Origin: Epinephelus fuscoguttatus
Lineage: Eukaryota; Chordata; Actinopteri; Perciformes; Serranidae
Direction: 5' to 3'
NCBI RefSeq assembly: GCF_011397635.1
Contig: NC_064753.1
Coordinates: 33,566,322-33,630,321 of the forward strand
Length of the DNA stretch: 64,000 bases
Made by a program: the position numbers and the translations under genes. The notes beneath the pieces were generated by a model. That model was not told where the DNA came from. It did not search any database and was given only the letters and a program-made list of their open reading frames with translations. Below, one piece after another: positions 24,601-39,600 of the stretch (position 1 is its first letter; every line of letters begins with the position of its first letter).

Positions 24601-27600
24601 GGTGTAGTTTTATTTTTATGTATTGTGTGTGGGAATGTGTTTGACAGGAATGCCATCCACCTCGCTGATTTTTGAGTCAGACTGTGGAGTACTTAACTCC
24701 AAACAGAACTACGAATCTGAGTCGTGCAACAAACGGCTGCCATACATCTGCAAAAAGAGCATCAACACCTCTCAACCAGCTACAACAGGTAGGTGCACTG
24801 CTGCCCTGTCCGCACTTTTATTTTCCTTCTGAATCATACTTAAACGAGACCATGAGTGTACAGCAGTGATACTGAACATACAGTCCATGGGCCAAATCTG
24901 GCCTGCGATCAGGTGTCCCGCCGACCTCTTTCTAATCCACAATGAAAATAAACTCATTCACACTGGGGTTCTTTTTTGTACTTTGAATTTAGAATAGTGC
25001 CAGTCAGAGTGCATAAAAGTGTCAGGGGAGGATCTAAGGTCCTGGCTAAGCCCCGAATGCCCTCAAATCCTTGAAACGCCCCTACTTACACTTGACCTGT
25101 GTAGGGCTGCTGCTTTATCTGACAAATTTAATTGTTTGTTTATTAACTGGCCCTTGGCCTCTTGTCATTATGCAAAAGCAGCCCCTGGGTAAAGCAAGTT
25201 GAGTATCCTTGGTCTACAGTCATGCCAGCGGCTCTGTCAGGCTGTACTGGAGGCTGGAGCCTATCCCAGCTGACATTGGGCGAGAGGTGAGGTACATCCT
25301 GGACAGGTGCCCAGACTATCACAGGGCTGACACATAGAGACAGACAACCATTCATGCTCACTTTAACATGAACGGGCAATTTAGAGTCACCAGTTAACCT
25401 GCATGTCTGTGGACTGTGGGAGGAAGCCGGAGTACCTGGAGAAAACCTATGTTGACATGGGGAGTACATGCAGACTCCACACAGAAGGGCTTCCCCAGCC
25501 TGGGTTCGAACCAGGAACCCTCTTGCTGTGGGACAGTGCTAACCACAGCACCATTGTGCTGCCATTAAAACTTGACGATATAACTAAATAAAAAGTCAGG
25601 TTGTCACCGAAGATATTCCAATCCATCCTGAGCTGGACAAGAATTTCTGTACTAAATTTCATGGCAGTCCATCTTGTAGTTGTGAAGATATTTCAGTCTG
25701 GACCAAAGTGGTTGACTGACTGAATGACACAACAGCATTGCCATCCACAGAGGCAATGCTTACATGACTAAAAGCTGGCTTTTGATCTAGGAGCTTTGCT
25801 TGAAGCATGTAGTATCACACAGTTCACCCAACATGACCAAATCTTTCACCCTCCTTCCACATGAAAGCTATTGCATTTTTGTCTGTTTTGGAAGTGAGAT
25901 CCCTCCTGTGTCTCTCCCTTTGTCCCTGCTCTACATATCAGAAAACCTTTAAGTCAGATTAGTGATTTCCCCCTAACAGCCTTGATCTGTTCTGCTCCCT
26001 CTCTACAGAGCCTTTCGTATATAAAGAAACACAGTGTGGAGACGGTTGGGTCCCCTGGAATGGTTGGTGTTACAAGTTAGTGAAGGACAAATCTGGAAGC
26101 TTTACAGATGCCCAGATACACTGTAGCAGCACAGAGGGAGCAGGGGAAGGCTATCTGGCCAGCCTCCACTCTGTTGACGCTAAAGAGATGATCAGCACCA
26201 ACTTCCATGCAGGTAAATTAAAACAAGAATTCAAAATGTTCTTTCACCAGACTGTTACCTTGATTTTAAACATAACCATAAACTGATGTTCATATGTGTG
26301 TTATGGTCCATTAGATGGCCAGTTGTTGGATGTGTGGATCGGTCTGATCGGTACCGGCGTGAACCCCACTGTCTTCAAGTGGATCGACGAGGGGCCTGTC
26401 ACCTTCACCTACTGGGACCAAAACCAACCAGTCCAACCCATTTTGGATACCAGCTGTGTCTTCTACTCTGGAGAGGTGTGTGCATGTGTATGTGTGTGTG
26501 TGTGTGAGTTAGTGATATGGGTGTGAGCACATGCATTTTTTTGTAACCCCACCCATTCCATCCATTCTTCTTGCATGGAGTGGCTCGCTTTTTGTTTTCT
26601 TATGATCTGCTGTTTCAGCTTGTTAATATGAGGCCTGTGAAATCAAATCTGTGTCCGTGTCCTACAGTCTCATGGTTGGAAGATTGGGAACTGCACACAG
26701 AGGCTACCCTTTATGTGTCAGAAAAAAGGAAAGGTCAATGAATCAGCTACACAGCCCGGATGTCGCTTTGAAGATGTGAGTATTGTCTAATAGAGCTCGT
26801 AAGTCACGCCCCTTGTGGTAGACCCCCATCGGACCTCTAGGCTCGGAAAATATGAATGGGAGTCAATGGAGAGAAAATTATTATTTTCTGGTCCCAGTCA
26901 TTAAATGCCTTGGATTACACAAATGTTTTGTGTGGGTCTAAATAATATGTTTTCATGTTAAGAGTTTGACAGTTTATTGTATTGTATTGTATTGTATTGA
27001 TTCTTCAGTTAAAGGCTGTGGAAACAACGTAATGAGAAAGACTACATGTCGCCTATGTGACGTCAGTTAGCTAGTGGAGTCATAATACTCACCGAAACCT
27101 TGTAACACTGCTCTCGTCTACTGGCGTGGACAGCGCTGACCATCTCCCCACTGGCATAGCTGAAACTTTCCACATGTCCAGACTTGTAGTGGTTTTCGCC
27201 ACGCTTAAGGCTTTTGTCCTCTCCTTGGAAGAAGGCGGTGAAGTGTACCAGAGACACAGCCATGTTCCGAGTGCAAGTGGTGACGTATATCATACGTGTT
27301 GAGAGCAGTGAAAAGCTGTAGTCCACAAAGAGCTCTCACACAAAACCTAACAGTATCGAACTTCTTCCTGCTAAATGGTAGCCTTCTTTGCATCTATATT
27401 AAAAATTCACAAACAACATATGTGAAATTCATGGCACAATTCAAACGGAACCAGAAAATAATTTTCATCTAGCCATTGAAATACATTATGAGAAACTGAT
27501 TTTTAAGGTCCCATGTACCGGAAACGGAAACACACAACTTACAAGCTCTATTGACCTGGTTTTTCCAGCAGAAGCTTCTAGTGTTTTGCATTACTTTTTC

Positions 27601-30600
27601 TATTTTGTTTGCAATTGACATGTAATTTAAGTCAAGACTCAAAGACCTTTCCACAGATGAGTTTTTGTTCAATGCGATCCTTTTCTTTAATCACATTCGC
27701 AAGTGATATCTGTCCTTTTACACATGAATATCTTGTTCTTGAGCTGCATGCATATGTCAGCAATGATCATGATATCATGAAAAAGAAAGGAGTAGCCTGC
27801 ATGTGCTTATTTAAAGGAGTACTTGCTGTCAAGGTTAGATGACATTTGCTCTAGATATGAGTCATAAATGGGCTAAAAGCAGATCTGTAGCTATATTAGC
27901 CGTTACTGCCAAAATGAAAGAGATGTGTGGGTGCAAAAAGGAAACTATCACAGTTGACTGTGATGGTGAAAACACGTGAATCTGCCTGCTCTCAATCACA
28001 GAGGACTGGACGAGTATGAGAAGCAGGAATATGTATGAAAGTGACAGATGTTTGCTTGTAAACTGAATGTAGCTTAAGTATCACTGCTGTCAATCCCCCA
28101 GGGCTGGAGGAGGCACGGCAACTCGTGTTATCAAGTGAACACCAAACAAGTATCCTTCAAAGATCGCTGCAACATCACTATTAGAAACAGGTAGGAGTTT
28201 GTTCAGCTGGTGACCCTACTGCTTGATCAAAAATACACGCAGGCACTCATCAGTTGCTGCCCATGAGTACTTTCTTATATCATCATAGTTGACTGTTCTT
28301 CCCAGGTTTGAGCAGGCCTTTATCAGCCGTCTACTTGGAGAGCAGATCGGCAAGGAAACTCAGTACTTTTGGATCGGGCTGCAGGACATTAAGAACACAG
28401 GGGAGTACCAGTGGATGAGCGAGGATGGGTCCACGGGTGTGGTTACTTACACCAACTGGGGTTGGTTTGAACCAGGTTAGTAAAACCACTTCTGCTCCAC
28501 TCAGTATTTAATGCAGTTCAAGTTCAAACATAGGTGTTAAAGAGGACCTGTTATGCTCCTTTTCAGGTTCATACTTGTAGTCAGAGTTTCTACTTGAACA
28601 TTTAACACACTTTAATGGTCAAAACACACTTTATTTTCCTTATACTATCTTTGCTAGAACACCTGTATTCACCTTCTGTCTCAAAGTCAGCGTTTACCCC
28701 CCAGAAAGCACACTCTGCTGTCATTGATCAGCGTTTCCAGGTCTTCTGTATCTCAGTATCTCTGTGCCATCATTGTAGCCAGGGAATGACATTAACGGGG
28801 AATAGCGGGACTTATTATCTTCAAAAACCAAAAGTAAAAGCTTCAAAACACGCCTGGACACGTTCCAGGAGGAATATGATCTTAAATCGGGACGAAATTC
28901 ACAACATCAGCAACCAAGCTTGCATGTTTCCCTGACATTAGCATGTAGCTACATGTAGTTGGACCTATGGTTGAGACCCACTGGGCTGCGTAATCTAAAC
29001 ACTTGCAGTAGCGTGCCTAGAGCAGATGACCATATATAGATATCTCACACTTTATGACATCATACTGTAACCAGAGTAGGCAAAACAAGTATTCAGAGCA
29101 GTCTGAAGCGTGAGGTTTTCACTCACAGTGATTAATGCACACGTGTGTCTCATATTTGAAACTTTGGCCACACCGAATATTAACACCCTTCCCTCTAACG
29201 CTATGTTAGACACAACATACAGTAAAGCATAATTGGTCCCCTTTAAAGGTTCTGAATACTGGAACAGCAGGCCCACAATTTTCTTTTTAAAGAGCCAAAA
29301 ATAATATATGTTGAAACACATGTAATTTACATAAATAACCGTATGTACCATATTACTTCACACAGTAGCTTTAACTTCCTTGTGTTTCATGTACGTGCCT
29401 ATTTCAGTCAGGGTTGGAGGCTGTGCAGCGATTTCCACTGCAAAACCCTTGGGCAAATGGGAGGTGAAGAACTGTACCATTTTTAAGGCTGGCACCATTT
29501 GTAGAAAAGACCTCGGCCCACCCCCGCCCCCTGAACCAGAGCCAAACCCCAACGCAACCTGTCCTGATGGATGGGTGTCCAGACCAGACATCAAAAATTG
29601 CTACAAGGTGTGTGTGTGTGTGTGTGTGTGTCAGTGAGTGAGTGAGTGAGTGAGTGAGTGAGAGAGAGAGAGACTGTGTCTTTGAACATTGGTGGTCAGC
29701 TGATGGCTGTCGTAGGAGTTAATGAGAACTGTGTCATTTTTACACATGAAAGTCTGTTTATGGGTCTTGGGAAATATTACTGCTACTGCACAGTGTGACA
29801 AAAAGTTGTATAAAGCCTTCTGGTATATTGCCTCAAGTTTATATAATTTGAGTCAGCGTTGAGGCAGAAGACTACAAGTTTAAAGGGGGAAAAGTTAGAT
29901 ATTGGAGTTCAAGAAGGGAGCTTACCAGACTTCTGCAGCCTGCTCCTAATCTCTGCTGCAGGCCAGGGCTCAAGGCTACATTAGCCGCTACCAGAAACAG
30001 TTTAGAAATGGGATGACACACTTTAGAGTCATTTCTGGTATCCGGGTTGTGTGGGTTTTGCCACTGCCCTGCCCCTTTTGGAGACTCACTCCAATATGTG
30101 AAGTGAATGTGAGTACAGATTATGACCTATTGTTTTGCTCGGTAGTCAGTGAAGTAAATATTGGGTCCATTTTTTTACAAGCCTTGAATCTCCTGAACAT
30201 TCTGACCCTAAAATGTATTTTTTTCAGACTGACAAATCAGGAGAAAATTAACTTTGTTCAAGACTTGTCTTTGTCTCAGCAACACACTCTTACAAGATCT
30301 GGCAACAACTGATATGATCCTTCACTCGGTTGATATCAGTTATTAAGATAGCAGATTAAAACAAGCAGAAAAATAAGGAGCAAACATTAAATTTGTTCTG
30401 TGTGTAGTGTTTTTGTCGTTTTGAATGTGCTTCCGTTCATCCACACGATGTTCACAGCACTTCAAAATGTGTGTGAGAGGATGCGGGGAAAGAGGACTAT
30501 GCTCACCTCAGATACAGGAAGTGTATATCATTTCATACCAGTGGTGCAGCTTGTAATGCATCATGTTTTGCAGTAGAGCATCTTTGCTGCTACTAGCATA

Positions 30601-33600
30601 ACACACCCAACTCTCTGACTGAACTGTTGGAGGTTGAGTTGCCTTGTGGGTAATGTAGACAGCAGGTTTTGATAACGAGGAAGAAGAATGCACGGAATAA
30701 AGAAAATTATATTTCTAGTTCTAACGTGTCAATTTTGAAAAATCTATAACATTATCATTCCAACACCTAATTGTTGGGAACAAATGAAGACTTGTGTAGT
30801 TTATTAAAAAGCATTGTATAAAATAAATCATAAGTATCTATTACTGAAGCTGCTTCTGCATTAGATGGATCAAAGCGATGATCTGTTTTGGCTTTCTAAT
30901 TGTACAGATTGTCACTGACATGATCTACAATCTACAATCCAGCCTGTTACTTTGCTTGCACTGTCTTAGTAGCTGTTGTAAATTGTTTTGTTTTTTTTTC
31001 CCTTGTCAGGTGTTTCATGAGGAAAGGCTGAGCAGGAAGCGCTCCTGGGAGGAAGCTGAGAGGTTCTGTCAGTCTCTGGGAGCTCACCTGGCCAGCTTCA
31101 CGAGCAACAGAGAGATGAGGGCCCTGCACAGCATCATAAGAGACAGCATCAGGTATACAGACATGCACACAAGTCCTGTTTGTTTTCCTTTTTTAAAGTG
31201 TTGTTGGCATTTATGTATTTCTCATGGTTTATTTTATAGCATTCTGACATGAACACGTCAAAATTAATTGTTGCAATACACACTTGATGTACTAAATAAC
31301 CTTAGTATTGGAGTCAGGCTTTGAAGAGAGCATAGATAAGTTTCACATTCAGTTCTACGAAAATGCATATGTTTGGAAAGTACCGAGCATATGACTGGAT
31401 AAATGAGACTTGGATTGTGTGTGACTTTTTAAGTGGATGTTGGATATATTTTTTGCTGTTGTAAAAGACGTCCCCCAATCAATTAATAAATCAATATGTT
31501 CGCCATTTTCCGTGGAGGCATCCGAGAACAAGTTTTCCTCAGAAATTGAGGGTAACACGGTATGACTAATTGATTTACAAAGTTTTCCTTTGAAATAATC
31601 ACACGTCATCTCCTTACTTACAGTTCACACTTGTTCAGTGAGTCAATTTTAAACTATTGTATCTAAGAATAAAATGCCAACGTCCCTTTTAAAATTTCTC
31701 ATCACTTAAAATGAGTTTTTTTCATCTTTTTCTTTGAAAGAAAATTGATTCAGTGTCGTGAGTGATGGTGGTTTGCTCTGGTGTTCTTGTTGCAGTGACA
31801 ATCGGTACTTCTGGGTCGGCCTGAACAGGAGAAACCCAGCCGATCGCTCCTGGCAGTGGAGTGACAGTCAGCCTGTGAGTATAAATATCAGCTCTAGGGC
31901 ATTGTGAGAAGTCATACGGTATATATTTTTAAAATTTAATTTTTGGTATGAGATTTTTCAGATTTTTCTGAGAAATATTCTTTCATCAACATGCTGTACT
32001 GATAATAGTGATACATTTCATTTCAAGACAGTAACTCCTTAAAATTCACTTTTATTCATCTCGAACACAACATATGTTTTGCATTATTTCTGAGTATAAG
32101 CTCTGTTTATTCAATGTCTTAACAACAGGTATCTATGGAAGTTTTACACTTAGATTTCCATGAGGACGATGCCTACAGTCGGGATTGCACTGCATTCAAG
32201 GTGAGCTGGGTTGATTAATTCTACCAAATAGAGTTCAAAGCCACAGGTGGTAACTTACAGAAAGATAACTTGGTCATATTTGGTAAAACTGTCGCTACAT
32301 CCACACTGTAGTGCATGAAACAGATGATCCGTGAAAAAAAATCATGTTCCTCCTCGTAGTGCTTAAAGCATTTGCTAGAATCCACGGTGGTTGAATGGAA
32401 AAACAATCAGTTAGAGCCGGGGACTCCCTAACACAGCTTTGAATTACTGTGGTCAAACTGTCAAACTAGGCAGTGCTGATCAAATATGAATCAAGATTCA
32501 GTTACTGTTTTGCCTATTTCTCACGTCAAATGCTTTCAGAAACATATTTTAGTGTACTGTTTAGCTGTAACATGAGAAAGTTTGTGACCTGGTTGCCATG
32601 TTGGAAACAGTCAAGCCAAAATAAAGCACCACCAACCAGCCGGAGCAAACGTTCTCATTTTACAGACACACTAAAATCTGTTTCTGGAAACCTGTGAAGG
32701 TGAGAAATAGGCAATGCAATACCAAAATCTTGAGTCATATTTGACTAGCACTGCCTAGTTTGACAGTTTGAACACAGTTCACAAGTAGCAGTTGACAGCT
32801 GAGTTAGAGACTCCTCGGCTCTGACTGGTTGTTTTTCAACAGCTGTGGCGGATTCTAGCAAATGCTATCAGAAGCATTACGAGGTAACTTTTTTTTTCCT
32901 GTCTCTTGTACTACTGTGTGGATATAGTGACAGTTTTATAATGGTTACCAACCAAAGCTTTAAGGGACAAACAAATATTTATTTTGCCTTTATTCCCCAT
33001 CTCTATACCCAGTTATTTCTTTGTTATAGTCTCATATCTTTCTTTTATCTTGTTTTTAAACATGTTTTTAGTTTTAGTTTCAGTGAGATCTGGTTATCTA
33101 TACTGTGCAGATTGATTTGTGAATCAAGGCCATTTGTTCATCTGTTTGTGGGAGTCACATGGAGTGCTACAGCTGAAATCTGCCCCGACTGACTCAGTGC
33201 TTTCATTCTGTCTTGAAACAAAAGTCCCTAGAAAGACAGCCGGCAACAACAGCTGTTCCTCTTTGTTTTTTCACATCACGACAACACTTCACTTGCCATA
33301 CAGCAAATCTGACAAGACGATAATTTCTTTGTTTATTATGTTTCTCTCTTGCTGTTGCCTCCATTGAAGAAGTACTGTAGTATCTTGCCACTCAGACTCT
33401 GAACTTTGCTCTCATTTAGGTTGACCCAGTTAATGATTGCGTTATCAGAAAGAGAGACGTTCTTGTCTTAAACTGCTGCTGAACTGCAGGGAGCAACGAG
33501 ATCTGCCATGTCACAGATATGAAACTGCTTTTCTAGTGTAATTCCTTAATGATAATGTTTATGTAAACAATCTGTGTCCTCGTTAGACGACCAGAAGCAC

Positions 33601-36600
33601 CTTGAAACACCTGTTTGTGTTTCTGCTGCACGACTTACCTCCCACGCCTTTCTATGCCACACCGTTTCACTGTGACGCCAGGCTAGAGTGGGTCTGCCAA
33701 ATACCCCGCGGTAAGACTACACATATGCTGTGTATACTGTGTGTATTTTGCACAAAGCAAACATTGTGTTTTATAGGTGAAGAGCTAACATGTCTCATCA
33801 AGACTGCTTACTGGTAGTTAAAGGGATTTCTAATGTCCCTAGAATTTTTTGGTCCAGACAGTAGTTCATGTATTTGGCTAGTTTTACATAACACAACTAA
33901 AGAAATACATTTTTGTGGGCTTATAAATACATGTACTTGAAAGCAACATGAGCTGTGTGTTTTTGGTTGCTTCTAACTTATTCTTTGTTAATCCCTTTAC
34001 AGGAAAGGAACCCAAGAACCCAGAGTGGTACAATCCTGGTAATGTAGTCTTCCAGATTCTGTGCTGAGTCATAATTATATTTTGAATCTGTAAATTGGAT
34101 CTATTAGTGGCCAAAATTTCTTCAATTCAGCTTTTTCTTTTCTCTCACAATGTTCTAACAGAGTCATTTCACATCTGTTGTTGGGTGTAATATGTCTCTT
34201 GTCGCTGTCTAAGATGTGTCAGGATTTTAGACCGTGTTCGTTGTGCTTTTCAGGTGGACACCATGAGACGTCTATCTTCATTGATGGAGCCGAATTTTGG
34301 TTTGTCACGGAGCCAAAGCTGACTTTCGAGGAGGCAAAGCTCTTTTGCAGTATGAATGACAGCAGACTGGCTGCACCAGTCACCGTATCTGCTGCCGGAC
34401 AGATCCAACAGCAACTAAAAGATGTAAGTGCCTAGAGGCTGTAAGTGGGTCATATAAATGACATCAAACCAAACCCCAAGGAACAGCTCCACCAATGGTC
34501 AAATAGTAGAATTACAACTTCCAGGTCAGTAATGTGATGCCATGGGGCCCAAAAAGACTTTTTCTCATAGACTTACATTGTGAAAGTGACACCTTTTTTT
34601 TTAGCATCAAAACCCCCCCACGAAATGATTCATTTGCTCTGACAACATTTCAAAAGACTAGAGGAGTCACACAATTAGGTCATTTTATCTGCATTTACGG
34701 TGGCGCAGGGCTAAACCAGAAGTTAGCTGCTCTGCTGGTGGAAGTCTCTAGTGCACTTGTTCTTTGGGCCCAATGATGTAGATGCTCTGGGCTATTTTTT
34801 ACCCAGGAAGTCAAACTTTTTTGCACATGGTAGAAGTTTGCCTAAAGCCCTTTCTGGCAGGAATCAATTCATTTGAACCCAAATCATTTTTTTCCTGACC
34901 TTAAGAAATCCCTTTCTATCAGAAAATCCTTTAGAGCAACTTTTTGGCTTCATAGGCCACTGAGCAACTTTACTGGGATGAACTGGGCTCCGCCTCTGAC
35001 AGTGTATCCACTTCTTTTTATACGTCCGTGCATCAAACCAGGAACCCCCAACTGTATGGTGAACCCCGTTTGGTGAGGTCCGCCCCCCTAGTTACCATTG
35101 CTACACCTTTTTAGCTCAGTACAGCACAAGTTGGTGGTAACAGTGGCAGGTATACCACTCACAATTCATAGCAGTTGTTCTGAAACAATGGGTCATTAAT
35201 TTCAAAAAGAGGTAGACAAAAACAGGTTTCTCATTTCCAGACAACGACCAGATTTTGTCCACTGAAGTAATGATTGTCTCCGGATGGCTGTATTATTTCT
35301 AGCTAATTATTTTTGGAACAAGAACCATGTAAAAGGTTTTTAAATATGCTCTTGATGGATACATACATGATATTGTGCTAAAATGCTAATGCGGGCTGCT
35401 AATGTAAGAGTAGATAAACCCATTGTTTATTAGTTACCTTACAGTTTGCTCGGTTTTTTTGGTTTACCACCTTCCACCCTTCACTTTCTGTGGATACTGA
35501 GTATAACTAGCTCTTGCTACAGTCCCATGCACACTGTTTCATCCCACAGCTTATCTAGAAATCTAAAGCTTGACAGATCAGCTATTATGTCTTGTTACAG
35601 TTGTGGGGCAAGATTGGACAGTCGCTGTTTTGGGGTGGGTCTTAGTGAACGGTCAAGTAATTGGTTTCTGTCTTTGAGAGAGAGTAGCTCATGTTCACAG
35701 ATATTGGTTAAACTTTCCAAAGCCTTTGAAGTAATATTAATTCTTACTTTAAGTGGTGTTCCTCTTTGAGAGCGAAAAGGAAGAAAACTTAAATAAATTG
35801 GAATTTCCTGTCCTTTTCTGTTTCTGCTGCTTGCCATGGTTAGCCCCCCGTTTTTTTTCTCCCCATGGGCATCCGAAGTTGATTTGTAGAGCCTAATGAC
35901 CAGGGAAATTCTTTCCATTGTCGTCTGGTCATGGGAAGCTGACAATATTTCGTGAGAATATATCTGTAGGCAATTGGAATGAAGTAGTGCAAAGTTTTGC
36001 CTCCAAGCTTACCACTAAAAAACAGATATTCCACTATTTAATTCCATAGTCCAACAAGTATTGTGTGTCTTTCCTCGTCTGATTGATGTGTCAAATTCTC
36101 TCTACTTTATAAACTGTGGCTGTAAAATTAATTAAATTGTTATTTGGTCATGAAGCACTAAATCTTGAATGTTCTGAACAGATATCGAGTTCTCCCAAGC
36201 AAAACTGGTGGGTGGATTTGAGTGAGCCTGCCCGGGTATTTCCCCTGACGTAAGCCAGCATAGTCACACACATACACTGCTCATGTTGTGCAAACACAAT
36301 CAATGTATGATGCTCGTACCTGTTTATATCTGGTGAAATGTGATGTTGAGGCTGACTGAAATAATGCATGTTCTAGGTACGCCCAGATGTTCTTCTATCA
36401 TTCGGTTTTCCTGGGCAGATGCACCTCCGTCAGTCCTGAAAACTTGTTTCCAGGTGTGTAGACATGATAGTGTTTCGATACAGCTGAGTGTGATCAAGGC
36501 TATTATTTAATTCACTGTATTGTTTAGACAGAAACTCAGTCAAACTTTAATTAGTTAAAGAAACTCATCCCTGTAAATAAGAGGGTGACAGGTTTGGCTG

Positions 36601-39600
36601 ATATGGCATTTTTTGCAGTTTGAAATAACAGGGATGCTTACAGTCTTTTACTAATACACACATCTACTGTCACATGCTTCCTTGCAGTGTATGAACGCAG
36701 TTGCCAGAAGCAATTGCCCTTTGTGTGTGAGAAACACAACGTCACGTCGGTGGAGAGGAACCCTCTGGAGCCTCAACCTGAAGGACTGCCCTGTGGAAAT
36801 GGATCTCTGTCCTTCAGAAATAAGGTCTGACTCTCCAACACATTTAACTCTGCATCTACATTTTGGACACTTAAAAACAGATTATCTCTTGTTCTCATGG
36901 TCTTATATTGTCAACCCTATAATCATGTAAAACAGAATTACAGCTAAGACCAGAGTATGATAATATCTTTATACATCAAAGGAAAATCTGCCTGGAAAGT
37001 CTTTAAATAGTCTATTTCCAGATCTCTGTGACAAGCAAAAACTTGCCAAAATAGTCTTGCAGAGCAGTGGTTCCCAACTGGTCAAGCCCCGGGGTCCAGA
37101 TTTATCCTTGGTCTTTAGTTCACGGTCCAGACAGTTTAATACATTCAGCATCATACTTGTATTTGGACATGTCGCTAACCTAGTCTGCTGTCTCTGTCGA
37201 GTAGCTGTCCGTTAATCACTCACTCCGCAGCAAGAAACAGCACTTCAAAATAAAAGCTCCGGAAATTCAATACACGTAAAAAAAGTAAAAAGTGTGTTTT
37301 TTACAAACTTGACACGTTCACAAGTCACTTGCGGTCCATTCAGAATGGATCTGTGACCCACTTTTGGACCACGACCCACCAGTTGGGAACCACTGGTGAA
37401 AAGTATTTAACACAGATTTATACACATTCACATACAGCATATAGTACAAAGACATAAAGGTGGTTTCTATCTCATAGATTTCCAAGTGATTATTTTACTT
37501 GTGTATTTTTTTTAGTGCTACACACTGATGACAAGCTTGAAGCCTGTGTCCTTCAAGTATGCCAGTGACGAATGCCAGTCGGTGAGGGGAACCCTGGTCA
37601 CTATATCCGATCAGGTGGAGCAAGGTGAGGACTGCTGTTGTTCTACTTCAGTGTTTAATGAATCAGAGGAGCACGGTTAACATGCCTGTAAGGACTCAGA
37701 TGATGTTAAATAGCTTGTTTTCTTATGTTTGATGAAGTTCGTATGTGAGCCGGTTGAATAAGAAATAATAGTCAAAATGTATTATCTTGTATTAAACACA
37801 AGGAATTGTTGGACTATATTTGTGTTTTAGACTTCGTCACCACCCTTTTGCCGGGCATGAGAAACATGGAGAGGATATGGATTGGTCTGAAAATCAAACG
37901 TGACGACCCTCAGTGGGCGGACCAGACCCCGGTTAACTACCTCAATTTCAACCCCCTGCTTCTGGGCATGCACAGGGCCATAAAAGTCAACGTAAGTTCA
38001 TCCTATCTTTCACTTCTGTATTGAATGAGGACTCCGTAGAGGTTAGAAGCTCAAGGCTATGTTAGTTGCAACTGGCATAACTCACCAAAGTCTCTGCCTG
38101 AACTGTTGGCTGTCATGTTGCATTGAGGGTAATGAGGCACCAGGTTTTCACAAGGAAGAAGAACAGTTCCGCTGCACCAATTTTGATCTTTTTTTATGCC
38201 TCTGTGTTGGTGACAGACGTGGCCAGAGGCATTATGTTTTTCGGGTTGTCCATCTCATTCTCATGAACACAATATGTCAAGAAGGGAATTTCTTCAAGCT
38301 CGGCACAAACATCTGTGACCTCACAAAACACGTTTCTGGCTGTAACTCAAGAATTCATACGCCAATTATTACCAAATTTCACACACATGTCTAACAGGAT
38401 AAAATGATGAAGTGATGACATTTATTATCCAAAAGGTCAACTTTCCTGTGACGTTATAATGTGCTGCAAAAACACTTTTCTGCCCCTTATTTAACGCCAC
38501 AACTCAGGTGGTGCTGACATTTGGTCAGATACTAAATGATGAATTGATTAATTAGATCATCTGTGCCGCCTGGTTCTAGATGTGTGTGAAGCATCCAAGT
38601 TTGAGAATCTGTAACTTCTCTGCAGCAACATCCACATTTAAAGCATTGTCTACTGTCATGGTTGCATAAATAAGTCTGGACAGACATGGATGTAAGCTGT
38701 TGCTTGACTGGTTTGCAGAGGTGTACATTGCAGTTGTGTCCATCATGAGTCAGACAGTGTTACATGCTAAATCAGTAGGGTGTTCTTTGGATACAAACTT
38801 GGGCTCTGAGCATGAGATGAGTTGCGCTTTACCATGCACTATCTTTATCCAGTCAGACACAGACTGTAGACAAACACAGTATGTTTTTAACTGTTAGCAC
38901 TGGTACTACTTGCTGTATTTTTTCCCCTTTCTCAACAGACATGGGATCTGGAGAGTATGGAATTGTGTGTATTTTTGCTCAATAACCCCAACTCTAACAT
39001 GCTGGGTACCTGGGACTATTCTTCTTGTACGCAATTTCAGAATGTGGCCATTTGCCAGCACTACGCAGGTAAATCACCACCACCACCTCCAACACTTAAT
39101 ACTACTTCATTATACAGATTTTATTTTGCAGAAAGTCACTTAATCAAGTTGGTTAATCTGGCATGCTAAGGTTCCTCATAAGAGATTATTGTTTATTAAG
39201 TGTAGACTATGCCATAGATGTTGTCCCTGGAAAATACTGGTGGCATGAGGGTTGAGGTGCCAGCCATTGCAAATCATTCTCCATCTCTTTCTTCTCTAAT
39301 GCCCCATCATGTCTCTGCTGTATTCTCTCTAATAAGAGGCATGAATTGCTCAGATAAATACTTCTGATAAAGAAAAAATCCACTTATTTTTGCAACAAGA
39401 TAACGAAGCAACTGAGGTCACTGGCACAACTTTCATGACATGCTGTTTTTTAAATACAAGGCTTACTCATTTCAGATAAACTGGAGGAGCCGCACATCCC
39501 AACAGAGCCCTTCAACGTCAATAACCACACCATCCTGCTGCTTAAGAAAAATCTCACCTGGTTTGAGGCCTTAGAGCAGTGTGGAAGTAACAACATGGAC

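Noticed and set aside
29608..29670. CRISPR-like short repeat array
   Set aside because: Simple GT/GTGA microsatellite without spacers, in a vertebrate intron.
36377..36453. Exon 20 of LY75 starting at 36377
   Set aside because: Phase does not fit the exon 19 donor or gives a premature stop; 36387 restores the frame.
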